A DNA stretch of 64,000 nucleotides from Manis javanica (taxonomy: Eukaryota; Chordata; Mammalia; Pholidota; Manidae): contig NC_133161.1 in assembly GCF_040802235.1 (NCBI RefSeq), positions 17,501,001 through 17,565,000 on the forward strand. Reading direction: 5' to 3'. Both the position numbers and the translations under genes were made by a program. Each line of letters begins with the position of its first letter. Positions within the stretch are counted from its first letter, which is position 1. Of this stretch, positions 33,176 to 46,022 are shown piece by piece. The notes below the pieces were generated by a model. The model saw nothing but the letters and a program-made list of their open reading frames with translations, did no database searches and had not been told where the DNA came from.

Positions 33176-33540
33176 TAAAGAGCCTATGTTGGCACCCAAG
33201 TAAAGATGTGGACAAGAAGAGAAATTAAAGAATGGAAAAGGTCTTGAGTAGTTCAATATTCCTCTAATGTTGTGTCAGCAAGCAAGTACAACCGGTGAAT
33301 TGGCAGTATTTTCCAAAATCTTTTGAACATGTCATCCCATTCCAGTATTATAATCTCCATGGGGCAAAATAATATTTCTACTGGTGCACTGGAAACCTTT
33401 TGTACAATTCTATATCTGTATGGTGTTCTGTGAATTGCCAAGATAAAGTTCTCTTGAGTTACTCAACATGGACGCAGCTAATGGAGAACATCTCATATTC
33501 GTGCACATTGCAGAATAGTCTGCCTCAATTTGAAGAAATC
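33176..33540. other. Unannotated sequence
   Basis: Nothing recognised. Confidence 0.3.
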
Positions 33541-33544
33541 AGAA

Positions 33545-33655
33545 GAGCTGAGTGGTGGTTTTATCTCATGTTACCTTGGACAGGTCACTTCACTTCTCCT
33601 GGTTTCAGCTTCCTCATCTGTAAAATTAAGGGAAACTCTAAGTTTTTCATTAAAG
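33545..33655 (+). repeat. MIR fragment
   Basis: ACCTTGGACAGGTCACTTCA, then TCAGCTTCCTCATCTGTAAA, in plus-sense MIR order. Confidence 0.65.
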
Positions 33656-34394
33656 AAAACTAATTCATTCTAACAAGCTTACATGGACTCCTGATTTCAC
33701 ACACAAATGCATTTCATTAAAACAAGGAAATTGATGCTAGACACTTAAGAAACACCCACAGCATTGGTGTAGTAATCTGTTTTAAAATGGAAATGATGAG
33801 AGGTGATGATTTATTGAGCAATTTTTTTAGATCAGTTGTTGATTGGGTGTGGTACAGTATAATTAATGCAATGTTAGGAGCTTCACCAAGTTAAGAAAGA
33901 GGATTATACTGGTCTGAGCCTGTATCAGTAAACATGTCCATATTCCATGGTAACTAAATGGCTCAGGTTTAAATTCTTGTTCCAATTGCTTCAAGGTACC
34001 TGAAGAAACAGTATTTGGTAAGTTATGTTTACACATGACATATAAACATCTGTTTGCCCCACCACAGTTACTCATTTATGTTAGCTAGTCATTGTAACCA
34101 TCTGTGCTCTTGAAGGAGATGTGACTAAGTGATTTGGTATCTTCCACTGTCTGGTAAGATTCCTGCAAGATGCAAGAGTGGAGGAGATTCCATTCCAGCC
34201 ATACTGAACTACCCTCAGTTCCCTGAAAGCCTTCTGGTTATTTTTGCTCATTGTCTTTTTTAAAGACTTTGCGTGTGTGTGGAAAATTTTAAACAAACAA
34301 AATAATATAATGAACCCTACTTACCCATCCTTCAATGTCAACTATTAATATTCCACCACTCTTCTTTCACGTATACCACCTATTTCCCAGTCCC
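33656..34394. other. Unannotated sequence
   Basis: No gene or clear repeat recognised. Confidence 0.3.
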
Positions 34395-35195
34395 TCCATT
34401 TCATTATCATTATTTTTACAGTTTCTAAGGTAAAATTTACATACACTGAAATGCACAAGTCTTAACTGAGCAACTCTGACAACTAGATACACCTGTGTAC
34501 CCACACCCTTACCACATTTCCCTCTCATGAGACAGAGTCCTCCTCCCTTCCCTGGTGACCCCCACCAAACCTCTAAAAGCAACCAATGATTTTTTTCACC
34601 TTAGATTAGTTTTGCCTATTCTAGAACATCATATAAATAGAAACATTTATATGTCCTTTTGTGTCCAGCTTCTTTTTTCAGCATTATGTTTGTGAGATTC
34701 AGTCAGTTGCATGCATTCGGTACACTAGTCCTTGTTATTGCTGAGTGGTTGGTGATAGACCACCACTTGTTTGCCCATCCTCTTTTTGATAATGGACATT
34801 TACGTTGTTTTCCATTTGGGCGATTGTAAATAAAACTACTATGAACATTATACAAGTCCTTTTGTGAACATATATTTTCACTTATCTTGGGTAATTATCT
34901 AGAACTACAACTGCTGGATCATAAGATAAATAAATGTTTGATTTTATAAGAAACTACCACACTCTGCCAAAGTGATTATATCATATTACACTCTGACCAG
35001 CAATATATATGAGTCCTAATTCTACATCCTCATTAACACTTGGTATTGTCAGTCTTAAGTTTTAGCTATTCTAGTGGGTGGGAAGTAGTAGCTCAGTTTA
35101 GTATTAATTTGCATTTCCCCAATGACTAAAGATGTTGAGCATGTTCTCAAGAGCTTAGTACTTTGGCATAATGTATTTTTCACGTGCAGTTCCTT
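34395..35195 (-). repeat. Ancient L1 (L1M-type), minus strand
   Basis: Reverse-sense L1 3'UTR and ORF2-end text: CTAGAACATCATATAAATAG, GCTGAGTGGTTGGTGATAG, AATGGACATTTACGTTGTTT, TGCTGGATCATAAGATAAA, TGCATTTCCCCAATGACTAA. Strongly decayed. Confidence 0.75.
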
Positions 35196-36010
35196 TGCCC
35201 AGAACACTTACACCACGCTTACCTAGTCTTTCTCTTGTCCTTCTTACTTTAGTAAAAGGAATCCTTTCTACAACGAAGTTAAGGGCTAAGGAAGTCAGCC
35301 TAAAAACTACAGGAGAACCAGTTTTGTAGAATCAATGCCAACCATTGTCTTTTGCCCTGAAACCATAGTGCGGGGAGATTCTCCTTTCTTACACTCCCCA
35401 TCGCTTCCCAATTTAGGAATATAGACAGCCTGAATCTCAGTTGCTCATTCAGCAAGAGGTACAAAAAGCTTGTGAGGCTCAGACTTCGGGGAGATGGGTG
35501 CACCATCAATCTAAAGAGAAAGTTCTATGTGGAGACTGGAATGCAGTAAGCACCTCAGCCTCAGTATTTCCCTTTGAACGGATAATCCTATGGCTTTCAA
35601 GACAGTAGACAAGTAGAATGGTTAAAACTTATTGTATTCTCTTGCTGGCTGTGCTCTGTAGAGCTTCATCCCTGACCTGTCTCGAGTGTCTTCTGAGAAG
35701 ATCAACAGAACCCGTTCTCAGGCCTCCCTTTCCCTGGCCTCCAGTGACTGCCAGAAGTTGAGGAGAAGCATGCATGGATCCTGTGTGGGAACGAAGTAGG
35801 ACTGTTACCGGAAGGATTCCGGATTATGCTTTCCATATCTTGCCACCCTCAGTGGCTGGCCTTTTGGGTTCCTCCCAATAAAAGGAAGTTTTAATAGTGT
35901 GTTTATAATCAGTTAGGCCTCTTAGGTAGGTACTTTTGATGCACCCCTTGGCGCTCAACATGCTAATAGCTTTCTTTTGCAAATCCCTGCATCCCTAGCC
36001 TCAGAGTTCT
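35196..36010. other. Unannotated sequence
   Basis: No gene recognised. It may include the outer part of the LTR-like element described next. Confidence 0.3.
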
Positions 36011-36365
36011 CGGGGGCCACAGGAGGATGCTGGGTGCCAGTTGGGCAAGAAGTGCCAGGGAATTAGTATCCCCATGAACAGCCTCAAACTAGTGACAGAT
36101 GGGAGTTAGTGACCAAATCCTCCAGCCCTCAGGTATGCTCTACACCGCCTCCCGGGTACGCACAGTAGAAATGAACCGCGTTGCCCACAGCAGTAACACT
36201 CTCATGGATGCATCCTCTCCTGCTTCCTTCCCCCGCGGGCTCACTGCCCCTCCCCTGCCAGTGCTGCCTGAGATCACCTTCCAAATAAACTAGCCTCCAT
36301 CCTAGTCTCAGGGTCTGCCCTGGAGAAACCCAGTCTAGGCTAGCTTCACATCAAGCAAACTCACT
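36011..36365 (+). repeat. LTR-like old repeat, copy 1
   Basis: The segment from AAGTGCCAGGGAATTAGTATC through CTTCCAAATAAACTAGCC to GGGTCTGCCCTGGAGAAACC parallels 43,440-43,761. There AAGTGCCGGAGAATTAATG, TTCCAAATAAACTACTTG and GGGTCTGCTTCTGGGGGAAC occur in the same order. The AATAAA followed by a G-rich end suggests an LTR R/U5. Confidence 0.45.
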
Positions 36366-38112
36366 CTTAAAATACCGGAATGAACATGTTGTTAGGAAAT
36401 ATAATATAAAAAATTCACTTACTTTGAGTTCCCTGGTATTATCTCCGAAATATTATTGTTAGAGATTTCTTCTCAGATAAAGATAGAGCTTATGGAATAA
36501 TCTCAAAACCAAAGAAGTGTGTCTCTCCTATTTGAGTTCAGATGGATAGTTACTTGATTTCTCAAAGCAAATTGGTATAATATATAATATTAGAGATACT
36601 TTTCTGTATAATAAAACATATCCTCAACATATTTTGGTTTGACTCACCTACCTTTGCCCATATTTGGAAATAAAAATAGAAAGCAAGAGTAGTTTCACTG
36701 AGGAAAGAGGAGAGCTGATGCTGGCATATAAAGAGGCATGTGTGTGTGTGCGGACCCAGGGGTCTTCAGCATCCCTTGCCTTCCACACTCTTAACTAAAA
36801 TATTTTGGCAGGTTTGGATTTTTGGGTGTGTCATGGATTGATAAGTTTGGTAAATAGCTCCACATAATAATATTATATGTCAAGAATTAGAAGAGTATCA
36901 CAAAATTGAAGCAGTGTCAGGGTTTCATGGCTCAAGATGCTAGAAATCTTTAGGCACTGAGATTCGTCTTGCTTCCTTATCCATTAAAATATTTCTTCTT
37001 AAATCCCAATTTCAAAAACAAAGATTTGGGCCTGAAGCTTAGTTCACAGCCCTCCCCAAAATAATTATCTTCCAGATACCTTAATGTCAGTTTCACTGGT
37101 GCCTTCCAGTACCACAGGCTTGTCTCATGATGCTTTTTTCTTCAAGTCAATGTAGTGTAGCACAAAGATACATACTGGTCCAGCCACAGATTCTCTAAAT
37201 TCTCTATCTTTCAATGAATCAATTCACAATGAAATATTTCTGTGCAGTTTTCTCTAACCAGTATCCTTGTAAACATAACACTTCCATGCTTTGTTTTCTG
37301 AGGAAATTGGGCAAGTGTTAATAAACATCTCTTCTGGCTATTTGATTCTCGCCAGATCAGCTCTCTGTTCTCCTCTGCTATGTTCTTCATCCTGGGAAGC
37401 TGACCTCTAAGGACTGTATCCACCCTTTGGTGGGAGGCACCAGCAGATCAGAATGTGGGAGGTGAGAGATGCCAGAGTATTTATTCCCTCCCACTCACTC
37501 TGCTTTACTGTGGTTCTATCAGTGGCCTTACACCAAAACTACAGCTACCCATGAACATTCCCTCTTGAGTCTAGCTTTTCACCAGGCTCTGGTAATAGGG
37601 CTGTCTTCCCTGCTGTTCAGGCTGGAGATCACAACAGCTCCCTGCTGTCCCTAGAGGTGGGGAGGGGCTGAAAAGGGGGGATGCTCAACCTCCCGCACTG
37701 GTTTCTCTAACCCTGCCCGTATCTCTATAATAGTTCCTCCATTAAAAATCCTCTACACAACACAGCTGAGTTTGTGCTCTATTTCTTGCTGAGCCCCTGG
37801 CTGATACAGCCTCCTATTTTTCAGCAGTGACAGATTTAGGGATCACAGTCGATTCCTCTGAGCCTGGAATCAAGTAAGTACCTGTGCATATAGAGACATC
37901 ACCTTTCCTTCTGAACACTACCAATACTCAGAGGGAAACATGATGTCAGAAATTGAAAAAAAAAATAGCACTTGTCTGGAGAACACCATGCCATTTGACC
38001 TAGAAGACCATAGGAGGTTATTATATTTGCATCTTTTAGGGTCAAGAATGGAATTGCCTGGAAACTGAAACAGAACTTGGGAAAATCTGGCCATTTGTGG
38101 AGGTATTGGTAT
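36366..38112. other. Unannotated sequence with a possible old LTR
   Basis: 37,330-37,812 ends with ATTAAAAATCCTCTACACAA and GAGCCCCTGGCTGATACAG, which looks like the 3' end of an old LTR-type repeat that I cannot name. The rest holds nothing recognised. Confidence 0.35.
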
Positions 38113-38455
38113 ATACATCAGTTAGCTATTGCCACCAAAAAATTGCCATGAACCGCGCTCCCAAACTCAGTACCTTAAAATAACAATCATTTAGCCTCAT
38201 AGAGCTGCAGGGCAGCTGGGCCGCTCTGTTCTATAGGTCTTCACCCTCCTTGGACCAAGACATACTCTTCTCATGCTAGTAACAGAGGGGCAAGAGAGCA
38301 AGCCCAGTCACTCAAGCACACTTCAAGCCCCTGCTTGTGTCACAGCTACCCAAACAAATCACATAGCCCAACCCAAAGTCAAGGAGTGGGAGCAGGATAT
38401 CCTCTTCATGGAGGTGAAAGCGGGGAGTAAATATTTGTGACAATAACCTACTGCA
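38113..38455 (-). repeat. Old MaLR-like LTR fragment
   Basis: Starts CAGTTAGCTATTGCCACCAA, then ACTCAGTACCTTAAAATAAC, as in the reverse sense of MLT-type LTRs, then CAAGCCCCTGCTTGTGTCAC. Divergence is high. Confidence 0.45.
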
Positions 38456-39486
38456 GTAGGTAAGCTACAGAAAAGTTATTCGGGGCAAGCTACAGTTTGT
38501 TAAATTACGGGGAGGAGAATTTTTTAGTTTTTCTCTCATTCAGCATAGGTGAACTAGAGTGACTTCTGAAAACAGGCAAAAGCTTTTGGCATCCAGAAAC
38601 AGTTTCTTAATAGAGATGACATTGCCCTAGAAATAGAGACATTTTGAGGTTTTAGATGTTAAGCAAATGTTGTCATGGATATTCATTATCTGTTTATGAC
38701 TAAACTGGGATTGCCTGACTTTGAGACCTGAAGCTAGCCTTGTCCATTTATTTTTCTCTGTAAGGTTCAGATCCTAAAAAAAGATTACTCTCATTCTGAA
38801 TTCTGAGGTTAGTCTCATCAGGACGTGGAATATGCCTGTTAGTGATCCCACAGTTTAGTATCCAAAAAGTGGTCAAAGGGTCCAAAACCAATATTCCTTT
38901 ACGTGCATAGGATTGCCTCAATTAGTAATTGATCTTTACTTTAACTGAGGTTTGTTCAACTTGGATGGGGTTGAAGTTGTAGGTTCCCGTAGCTTTTACC
39001 CGTTGAGTATACACCAATTCTTTCTTGGCGCAAGGAGAGGGGAAGAAGTGTGACGCCTTGCACAGGATTAAAAAGGACCAAGATGCCCTTAGTGATCCTG
39101 ATCAGCTTTGGGAAGGAAGGAATTGTTTAAAATGGTGAACAGCTAAGAGCTAGAAGATCAACCAGAAATCTCCATTATGCTCCTAGCACAGTGTGTGAAC
39201 CCAATGAGAGTCCATACATGATGGGTTAATTTGAAAAGAAACATTAGCTTGGGACTCTAGCTCTTGAGTTGCTGTATAGAAATTCAGAGCAGAGAGATAG
39301 TGTAATATGCAATTGTGACAAACCCCACAGATCAGACAGTACTGGGACTAGAATTTGTAAATTGATTTGAATAAATGAAGAAAAAGGAAATGCACTGGGC
39401 AACAAAGAGTGAATACAGTTTTTGGAGTTATGAATGAACATGAATGTATTGGGGGGCAGTGATAAAGCCATCATGAGTAGATGGGG

Positions 39487-39554
39487 AAGTGGTCACAAAT
39501 TAGGTGGTAGAAGGATTGTGAAGTGGTCACAAATTAGGTGGTATAAGGATTGTG
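39487..39554. repeat. 34-bp tandem duplication
   Basis: Two adjacent 34-bp units (39,487-39,520 and 39,521-39,554), each beginning AAGTGGTCACAAATTAGGTG, differ at one base. Confidence 0.9.
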
Positions 39555-39849
39555 GTGCCAGATAATGAGGGTCTTAATAGGCAAGGGAATTTAAATGATA
39601 TGTGGTGGATGTTCGAAGCTGTTGCGATTTCTTGGGGGAGAGATTATTTAGTGCAAACATCTCCAGTTGTTACAAGAGGCTGGTTTTCATTATGGCTCTT
39701 GGCCAGCTTTTGACTTGGAGATAGCAGTGATCATGGTGAATGAAAGAGGGGATGATTCATGTGTATTTTGACTCCTTTACAAATTTCATTTTAGCCTGAA
39801 TCATAGAAAGAGTCTGCAGCCTTTTCCCATGGTTTTTGTTGGCAGCAGC

Positions 39850-39873
39850 TGTATGTTCCCATGGGAACATACA
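39850..39873. repeat. 24-bp perfect palindrome
   Basis: The sequence from TGTATGTTCCC to its mirror GGGAACATACA, centred on CATG, equals its own reverse complement over 24 bp with no loop. The hexamers TGTTCC and GGAACA face outward, the reverse of a normal steroid-receptor element. Confidence 0.9.
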
Positions 39874-41258
39874 CACACTCACCTACCCAAACCTTCTTCT
39901 GATATTTATGGCCTCATCTTCTGTTCATTTGGATGTTTTCACCTTTTCTATGGAGGATATTCACATGTAAACTTAGAGCAGTCTATTTTTCTTCTACAAC
40001 TGAGGGATCATTCTGAGTATTTTCAAATACTTAAAACTCCAGGTATAACTACAAACAAAACACAATGAAAGGAGGCCTTCAGATAGACCATGGAATGCTA
40101 GCATCACATGAACACCACTGCTGTGAACACTTCGGCTTTCTGCAGTGACCAGATGCAGGAAATATGGCTCAGTGTGCTTCTTCAGTGGTTAATTCTGGAA
40201 AGACTTTCCTAGACTCTAATCCAAAACAGGAAGAACCTACCTCCCATGTGTCCAAGAAGTTTGCAGTTCTTAGGGGTACATTGCCCTTTTCATCTCCAGG
40301 AAAGTTTTCCTCTGATCATAATGGCAAAGCAGTAAATACCCCTATAATTCTGCACTGAACTCTTTACTCATTGAAGGCAAACTAATCTCCATGTTACTTT
40401 GTTCCTTTGCCAAACTCTAATGGCTTAAAATCCAAAAGTGATGAAGTTAAATAATAGCAGTTGTGTGTTTTCAAGAAACTCCAAGTTTGGTTACTGTAGA
40501 TATTCTAAGATACTGCTTTCCTTAGTTTATACTGGAAGAATTTATTGAGCTAGTCTCTAGACTAAGTGCCAGTGATTCAGACATGAATAACACTTCCTCA
40601 GGAGTGTTTCGGGTAAGACGAATACATAAAAAATAAGCTACAATAAAGTTAACAAGTTATTTAGCAGAAGCGCACAAGTTCTATGGGAGCTAGAAGAAAA
40701 CATAATTGAATTTGTGGTTCCAGGGAGGCCTTCACAGAGTAGAGGGCATCTGAGCAAGTGTGGGAGGATAAGCAGGGACCAAGTGGAGTGTGAGCACTTA
40801 TGGCAGAGAAGAGAATGCATAAAAGCACGGATACATCAAAGTGCAGTGTTTGTGGTTATTTCTTTTCATTCCAGATGAGACAGGTCAGCATTCCAAGGAG
40901 AGACAGTTGTCTGGGAGGCTGCCCTTCTCAAGGAAGGACTTCTCACCTCAGACCTGCTGCAAGCAGAAATTTCAGGACAGCAGAATCAGGCTGACTCAAT
41001 CATTAAGGATAGGACTTCCTGGGGAGCAAAATATTTGTGAACATGTCCATGGGAATGAGACAATGGACTCAAAATAACTAAGAGTTTTCCAGACTGTCAG
41101 GAAACATGGTTTCTGGAGAAAGAGCCACATTCTTCTAGAGGGAACTTAAGGGAAATGCCTCAAGGTTTTAGGAACCACAAGTGGTCCCCAAAATGCTCCA
41201 TTGCCATTTTCCTGACCATGAACTTTCCACATGCTAAGATATGAATTCATGGCCTGCT

Positions 41259-41675
41259 TCAGTTTGCTAGGGCTGCCATAACAAATCACCACAGACTTGG
41301 TGACTTAAAACAACAGAAATTTATTCTCTCACAGTTCAGCATGTCAGAAGTCTGAAATCAAGGTGTCAGCAGTGTTGTCCTTTATGGAGACTCCGAGGGA
41401 GAATCTGTTCTGTGCCACTCTCCTAGGCTCCTGTGGGTGGCCGCAATTCTTGGCTCTTGCAGACACAGCACTCTGATCTCTGTTTCCATCTTCACATTGC
41501 CTTCTCTGTGCCTCTGTGCATCTCGTCTCCCTCTCTCCTCTCTTATAACAATACCAGTCCTTAGACTTGGGGCCCACCCCAGATCCAGGATGATCTCATT
41601 CCAGGATCCTAACTCCAGGTTAGAAATTGAACATATCTTTTTGGGGGACAGTATTTAACCCACTATGCCACCCCT
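41259..41675 (-). repeat. MaLR-type LTR (MLT1-like), minus strand
   Basis: The reverse-sense LTR starts with CAGTTTGCTAGGGCTGCCAT, then AACAACAGAAATTTATTCTC, TGTCAGAAGTCTGAAATCAA, GGGCCCACCCCAGATCCAGG and GGGGACAGTATTTAACCCAC. Internal order is good. Confidence 0.75.
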
Positions 41676-42539
41676 TTCATTGCCCACATCCAATGGCTTG
41701 GTGCTATGGATCTCTCCCAAACATTTGTAAATGGCCTCTATGACCTTGTCCAGAAACTAGATACTGCGACAGGAAAACACAGTATCTTAATTCCCACTGA
41801 CCAGAAGTGAAACAAAGGTCCAGAATATCCAGCTCCAGGCCTCCAGGAATTTTTTTACTAGAATCTTTGACCAGAGGCTCATCAAAGGTGTGATCTCTAC
41901 CCCAAAAGGCCCAGAGTAAGACATTTTTACTAGAGAAAGGTGTTGATCCCTGTGGTTGTAATATACTCAGCCTCCTATAAAGTGGAACATTTACAACTCT
42001 AATAGTTAAATAGGATTTCGGTTCAGATTCCTTAGCTGATCAGTGGCTACAGGGTCTACCAGAATCAAGAGACCTAGAAAGGAAGGCCAGTTCACATTTA
42101 CTCAGGGTAAAGGGGTCACCCATTGTTTTCTGCTAAATCCCAGGTCAGTTTTTGCAGAGCAACAATCTCAAAGTGGATTGAGTAAAGCAACTTCTGCTTT
42201 ACTTTCCCATAACTTTCTTTCCTCTTTCTTTGCTTATGAGATATTCCTTAGAATCTTGAAATTCAGGAAAACTTTCCCAAGAAAATGTAATTTTTTAATT
42301 ACTATATAGTGTCTTCCTGGAGCAAAATTGCATGTTGGGTTTGTATATAAAGCACAGTCAACTTTGGTTAAATCTAATTTCCCCGGCTCCATGCCAGCAC
42401 CCAAGCAGCTGAATGTGACTGGAGAAAGACCTAACCACACTGGCTGCCATCCCTTGACTTTTATGGTCACTAAGCTCAAGTGGGCCGTTGGTGTTACATG
42501 GCCATCCTTCTCTGTTTCTTTGATCCATTCCCAATCCTG
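41676..42539. other. Unannotated sequence
   Basis: No gene recognised. Overlapping open frames on both strands at 42,043-42,540 are short and without motifs. Confidence 0.3.
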
Positions 42540-43342
42540 AATGACTGTTTGTCGTGTTCTTCTCTTTCCTTCTCCTCAGTTCTCAAGTATCAGCACCTTC
42601 CTTCCTTCTGCAAATATATTGTAATTCAGAAGAGAATTTGCACACATTCCACACCTATCTACATGTATGGCCATACCCTCCTGCATCTCTTTGTTACATT
42701 CGATGTATTTTTGTGCTCTTAAAGGAGCCCCCTCTAGTTGTGCACAGATCCCATTCCCTTTCATTTACTAAGGATGGCACTTCTCTAGTTTTCCCTCCTT
42801 TCCCTGCAGCATCGGTTTTTCTCTCTTGCCTGAATCAGTCCCATCAACATACAAACATGCTGCAACATTCCCCATCTCAAGCACACACACGTGCGCTCAT
42901 GCACGTGCACACACACACACCTCTCTTTTCCACCTTTCCCTCCAGCTACCATTCAGTTTCTCTACAACAAAAATATTTTTAAAAGTTATCTTTGCAGCCT
43001 GTCTCCAATTTCTGTCTTTTGAACTCACTCCTTCAAAACTGATCCTGTCAAGGTCACCAATGGCTTCCAAGTCGCTAACTCCAATGGTCAGTCCTTAATC
43101 CTCACCTTACATGATGCTTCTGTGCACTTGACACAGTTAATCTCTCCCTGCTCCTTGGGGTAATCACCTAACTTGGCTCCCAGAACTCCTCTCTCTTTTT
43201 GCTGGCCTCTTCTCAGTCTCCTTTGCTGGTTCTGTATTACCTTGACCACTAAATGTTGGAATGCTATAGAGCTTTAATGACTAGACTCCTCTCTCTAGCC
43301 TCACTCTCTCTTAGGGGGATGCTAGATCATCTCATGCTGTGG
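42540..43342 (+). repeat. L2 LINE, left part
   Basis: Plus-sense L2 ORF2 text: CAAGGTCACCAATGGCTTCC, TGTGCACTTGACACAGTTAA, CTTCTCAGTCTCCTTTGCTG, CCACTAAATGTTGGAATG. A CA-rich microsatellite (42,882-42,922) interrupts it. The L2 text stops near 43,342 and resumes at 43,762. Confidence 0.75.
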
Positions 43343-43761
43343 GTGCCCAACTTATATCCCTTCAAGACTCACCCCTGTACTGGGACCCTTCATTCTGACT
43401 TTGCCTATGGAGCCCTGCACTGTCCTGTGGAGAAGCTGGAAGTGCCGGAGAATTAATGCCCCCACAGCAGCCCTCAACCAAAGATGGATGGCAGCTTGGT
43501 GGATACTTGACCTAGCTTGCTGATCCCTCAGTTAGGATACCTTGAGGCTAAACTACATCCTCCCAGAATTCCACAGTGGGACCAAATTTCATTTGCCAAC
43601 AGTGATAACTTACTTCATAATGCATCTTTTATCGCTTCCTTCCTTGTCCTGTCTCATTGCTCCTCTTCTCTACTGGTAACTCTTGGACTCTTCTTCCAAA
43701 TAAACTACTTGCACGCAAATCACTGTTAGGGTCTGCTTCTGGGGGAACCCAAACAAAGACA
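43343..43761 (+). mobile_element. LTR-like element inserted in the L2 (LTR-like repeat, copy 2)
   Basis: About 420 bp without L2 similarity lie exactly where the L2 is split. It carries AATAAA (near 43,699) and a GGGTCTGCTTCTGGGGGAAC terminal stretch shared with 36,011-36,365. Orientation is plus by the AATAAA. Edges are set by the L2 break, not by a target duplication. Confidence 0.55.
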
Positions 43762-44560
43762 AATACTATTTGTATGCCAATGATTCCCATATGTATATCT
43801 CCAGTCCAATCATCTCACAAATTCCAGAATCATATATCCAACAGCCCTTCCCCCCAGCTCTGTGTGGATATCTAAATCCATTTAAAACTTAATATGTCCA
43901 TAAGGGAGCTCCTGATTCCCCTCCAAACCTGCACTTATCAAATTGAAGTCATTTTGTCTCTGCCCTTTCTTTGCACCCACATATAACGCAGCTGAAAAAT
44001 ACGTTGGCTCTATCTTCAACATGTGTCCAAAATCCTACCTCACCTTAACCTTTGCCCAAGCTACCTTGCCTAGATTACTGAGATAATTTACAAACGTTTC
44101 TCTTTCTTTGTCTCTTGCCCCATTAAAGTCTGTTTTCCTCGCAGCAGCCACCAGGATCAACCATAGTCAGATTTAAACCATAGTCAGAGCATGTCACTAA
44201 CCTGCTCAATACTTGCCAATGACTTCATCTCAGAGAAAAAGCCAAAGTCCACAGTATGGCATTAAAGCCCTGTATGGTCTGTGGCCTGACGGTTTTAAGC
44301 TCTTACCACTCTCCTGCTCATTCTCTCTGTCATACGAGCATTAGCTCCCTGTTTCACTTAACACACTAAGCATGCTCCTTTCTAGAGCCTTTTGCACTTT
44401 TTCCTGCACCCTAGGACATTCTTATTCCACATATCTACATGATTTGCTTCTTTATTTCTTTAAGGTCTGTACTGAAACATCTTATGTAGAAGGGTCTTCT
44501 CTGTTAGATATGAGCCTGTGTGTTCTCAGTTCATTTTGGGCCTTGGTCTGACATCAATAC
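43762..44560 (+). repeat. L2 LINE, right part
   Basis: Continues the L2: ATGCCAATGATTCCCATATG, TGTCTCTTGCCCCATTAAAG, CAGAGCATGTCACTAACCTG, AAAGCCAAAGTCCACAGTAT, GAGCCTTTTGCACTTTTTCC. This is a good long L2 for its age. Confidence 0.8.
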
Positions 44561-44584
44561 ACCAATGCACTGGATTTTTTTTCA

Positions 44585-44838
44585 CTTATTTATTTAACAA
44601 GAATTTATATATTACCTGCTAATATGTCAGAAATGGTTCTCAGTGCTTTACAAATATTAAGTTATTTAATCCTCATACCAACCTTATGATGTTGGTTCTA
44701 TTAGTACCCCATTTTACTGATTAAAAATCTGAGGCACAGATTGGTGAGACAAATTACCCAAGTTCACACAGCAACTGGAGGGCCAGGATTCAAGCCTGGG
44801 GTTCATCCTCTTAATCAGGCAGCTATACTGTCTCTCTG
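44585..44838 (-). repeat. MIR SINE, nearly full length
   Basis: Reverse-sense MIR in full order: CTCAGTGCTTTACAAATATT, AATCCTCATACCAACCTTAT, CCATTTTACTGATTAAAAA, TTCACACAGCAACTGGAGGG, CAGGATTCAAGCCTGGGG, CTATACTGTCTCTC. Confidence 0.85.
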
Positions 44839-45929
44839 AAAAAGGGAGTACATGTTAGAAACCATTTTTTGGAGGGAAGACAGAGAGGGAAAGTACTGTC
44901 TAGATAGTGAAAAATACAACATTCACAAAGAGCAAGTCACTCCACAGTAGATTTTCATTTTTGATAGAATTTCTAGACTGGATGATGGAGTGGATACAAC
45001 ATAAATTGTGCATGTGGCCAAGGCATTTGGTGAGTCCCCTCATGGCTTATTTTAAAGAGTGTGTAATAATGTGAACTGGATTCTATATCAGTTAGGTGAA
45101 TTCATCCCAGTTGATTGGCCATTCCCAAATATGGGTACTTACTGAATTTCCTTTCAATTTGTTAAGAGGCCTCTTGTGGTAGGTCACAGGGTCTTGTGCT
45201 GCCTCCTGTCCTGTTTAAACTTTTTAGTGATTTTTCAATAAGGGGCATCATTGGAAAATCAATCTAATTTAAAGAAGGCATGTAACTGATTCTTATGGTG
45301 AGATGGGACAGGACAGTTAATATCCTGAAGGCTGGAATAGAGAAAATTAATCTAACAAGATGGAATTTAACAAACATGAGAAGTCCTTTACTCAGGTCCA
45401 GAAAAACAAACAACTGTCCAAGATCTGGGTGGGGCTGAAATGGCTCAATAGCATCACATGGAAAAAAAAGGCTCAGGGGTTTCCGTTGGCTAGAAGCTAA
45501 ATATGAGTCAACAGCAAGTTGTGGCTGCCTGACTTGACAAAACAAAACAAAGCAAAGCAAAACAAAAACCCTAAATAAATCTTAGCCTGGAAAAACAGAA
45601 CTGTAGTATCTAGGTCAAGGTGAAGGAACCCTTTTGTTTCTCCTTCACAAGTCAGCACATACCCGGGAAACTGAATACTCTTCCAGGTATTGCATCATAG
45701 AGGGTCAGCATCAAACCATAGGCGTCCAGAAAAAGGGGATGGGAAGGTGCAAGTCTAAAACCATCTCCTATGAAGAACCTCTGCAGGAATGGGGGGACAT
45801 AACTGGTGAGGGGTGTAATATGTCTTCAATTATCTGGGAAAGTAGCAAGGGCCCAAGGAGGGAGTTGTAAGAGATAAATTACTTTGGGCTGCTCCCTTCT
45901 ATAGAAAAATGACAGAAAAGGAACTTAGT
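44839..45929. other. Unannotated sequence with an AAAAC-type simple repeat
   Basis: A simple repeat of AAAAC/AAAGC units lies at 45,536-45,568. Nothing else recognised. Confidence 0.35.
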
Positions 45930-46022
45930 ATGGTGTCTACTCTGTGCCAGCAAGTGATAAGCACTTTACATGTGTCATTTACATTACCTCCCCACACCAA
46001 CTCTCTGAGACCTTATTGATGT
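45930..46022 (-). repeat. MIR fragment
   Basis: CTACTCTGTGCCAGCAAGTG, ATAAGCACTTTACATGTGTC, then CCACACCAACTCTCTGAGAC. Confidence 0.65.

Larger units (their letters stand above)
38456..41258. other. Unannotated sequence with a small tandem repeat and a palindrome
   Basis: No gene or transposon was recognised across 2.8 kb except the two small features listed separately (39,487-39,554 and 39,850-39,873). Confidence 0.35.
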
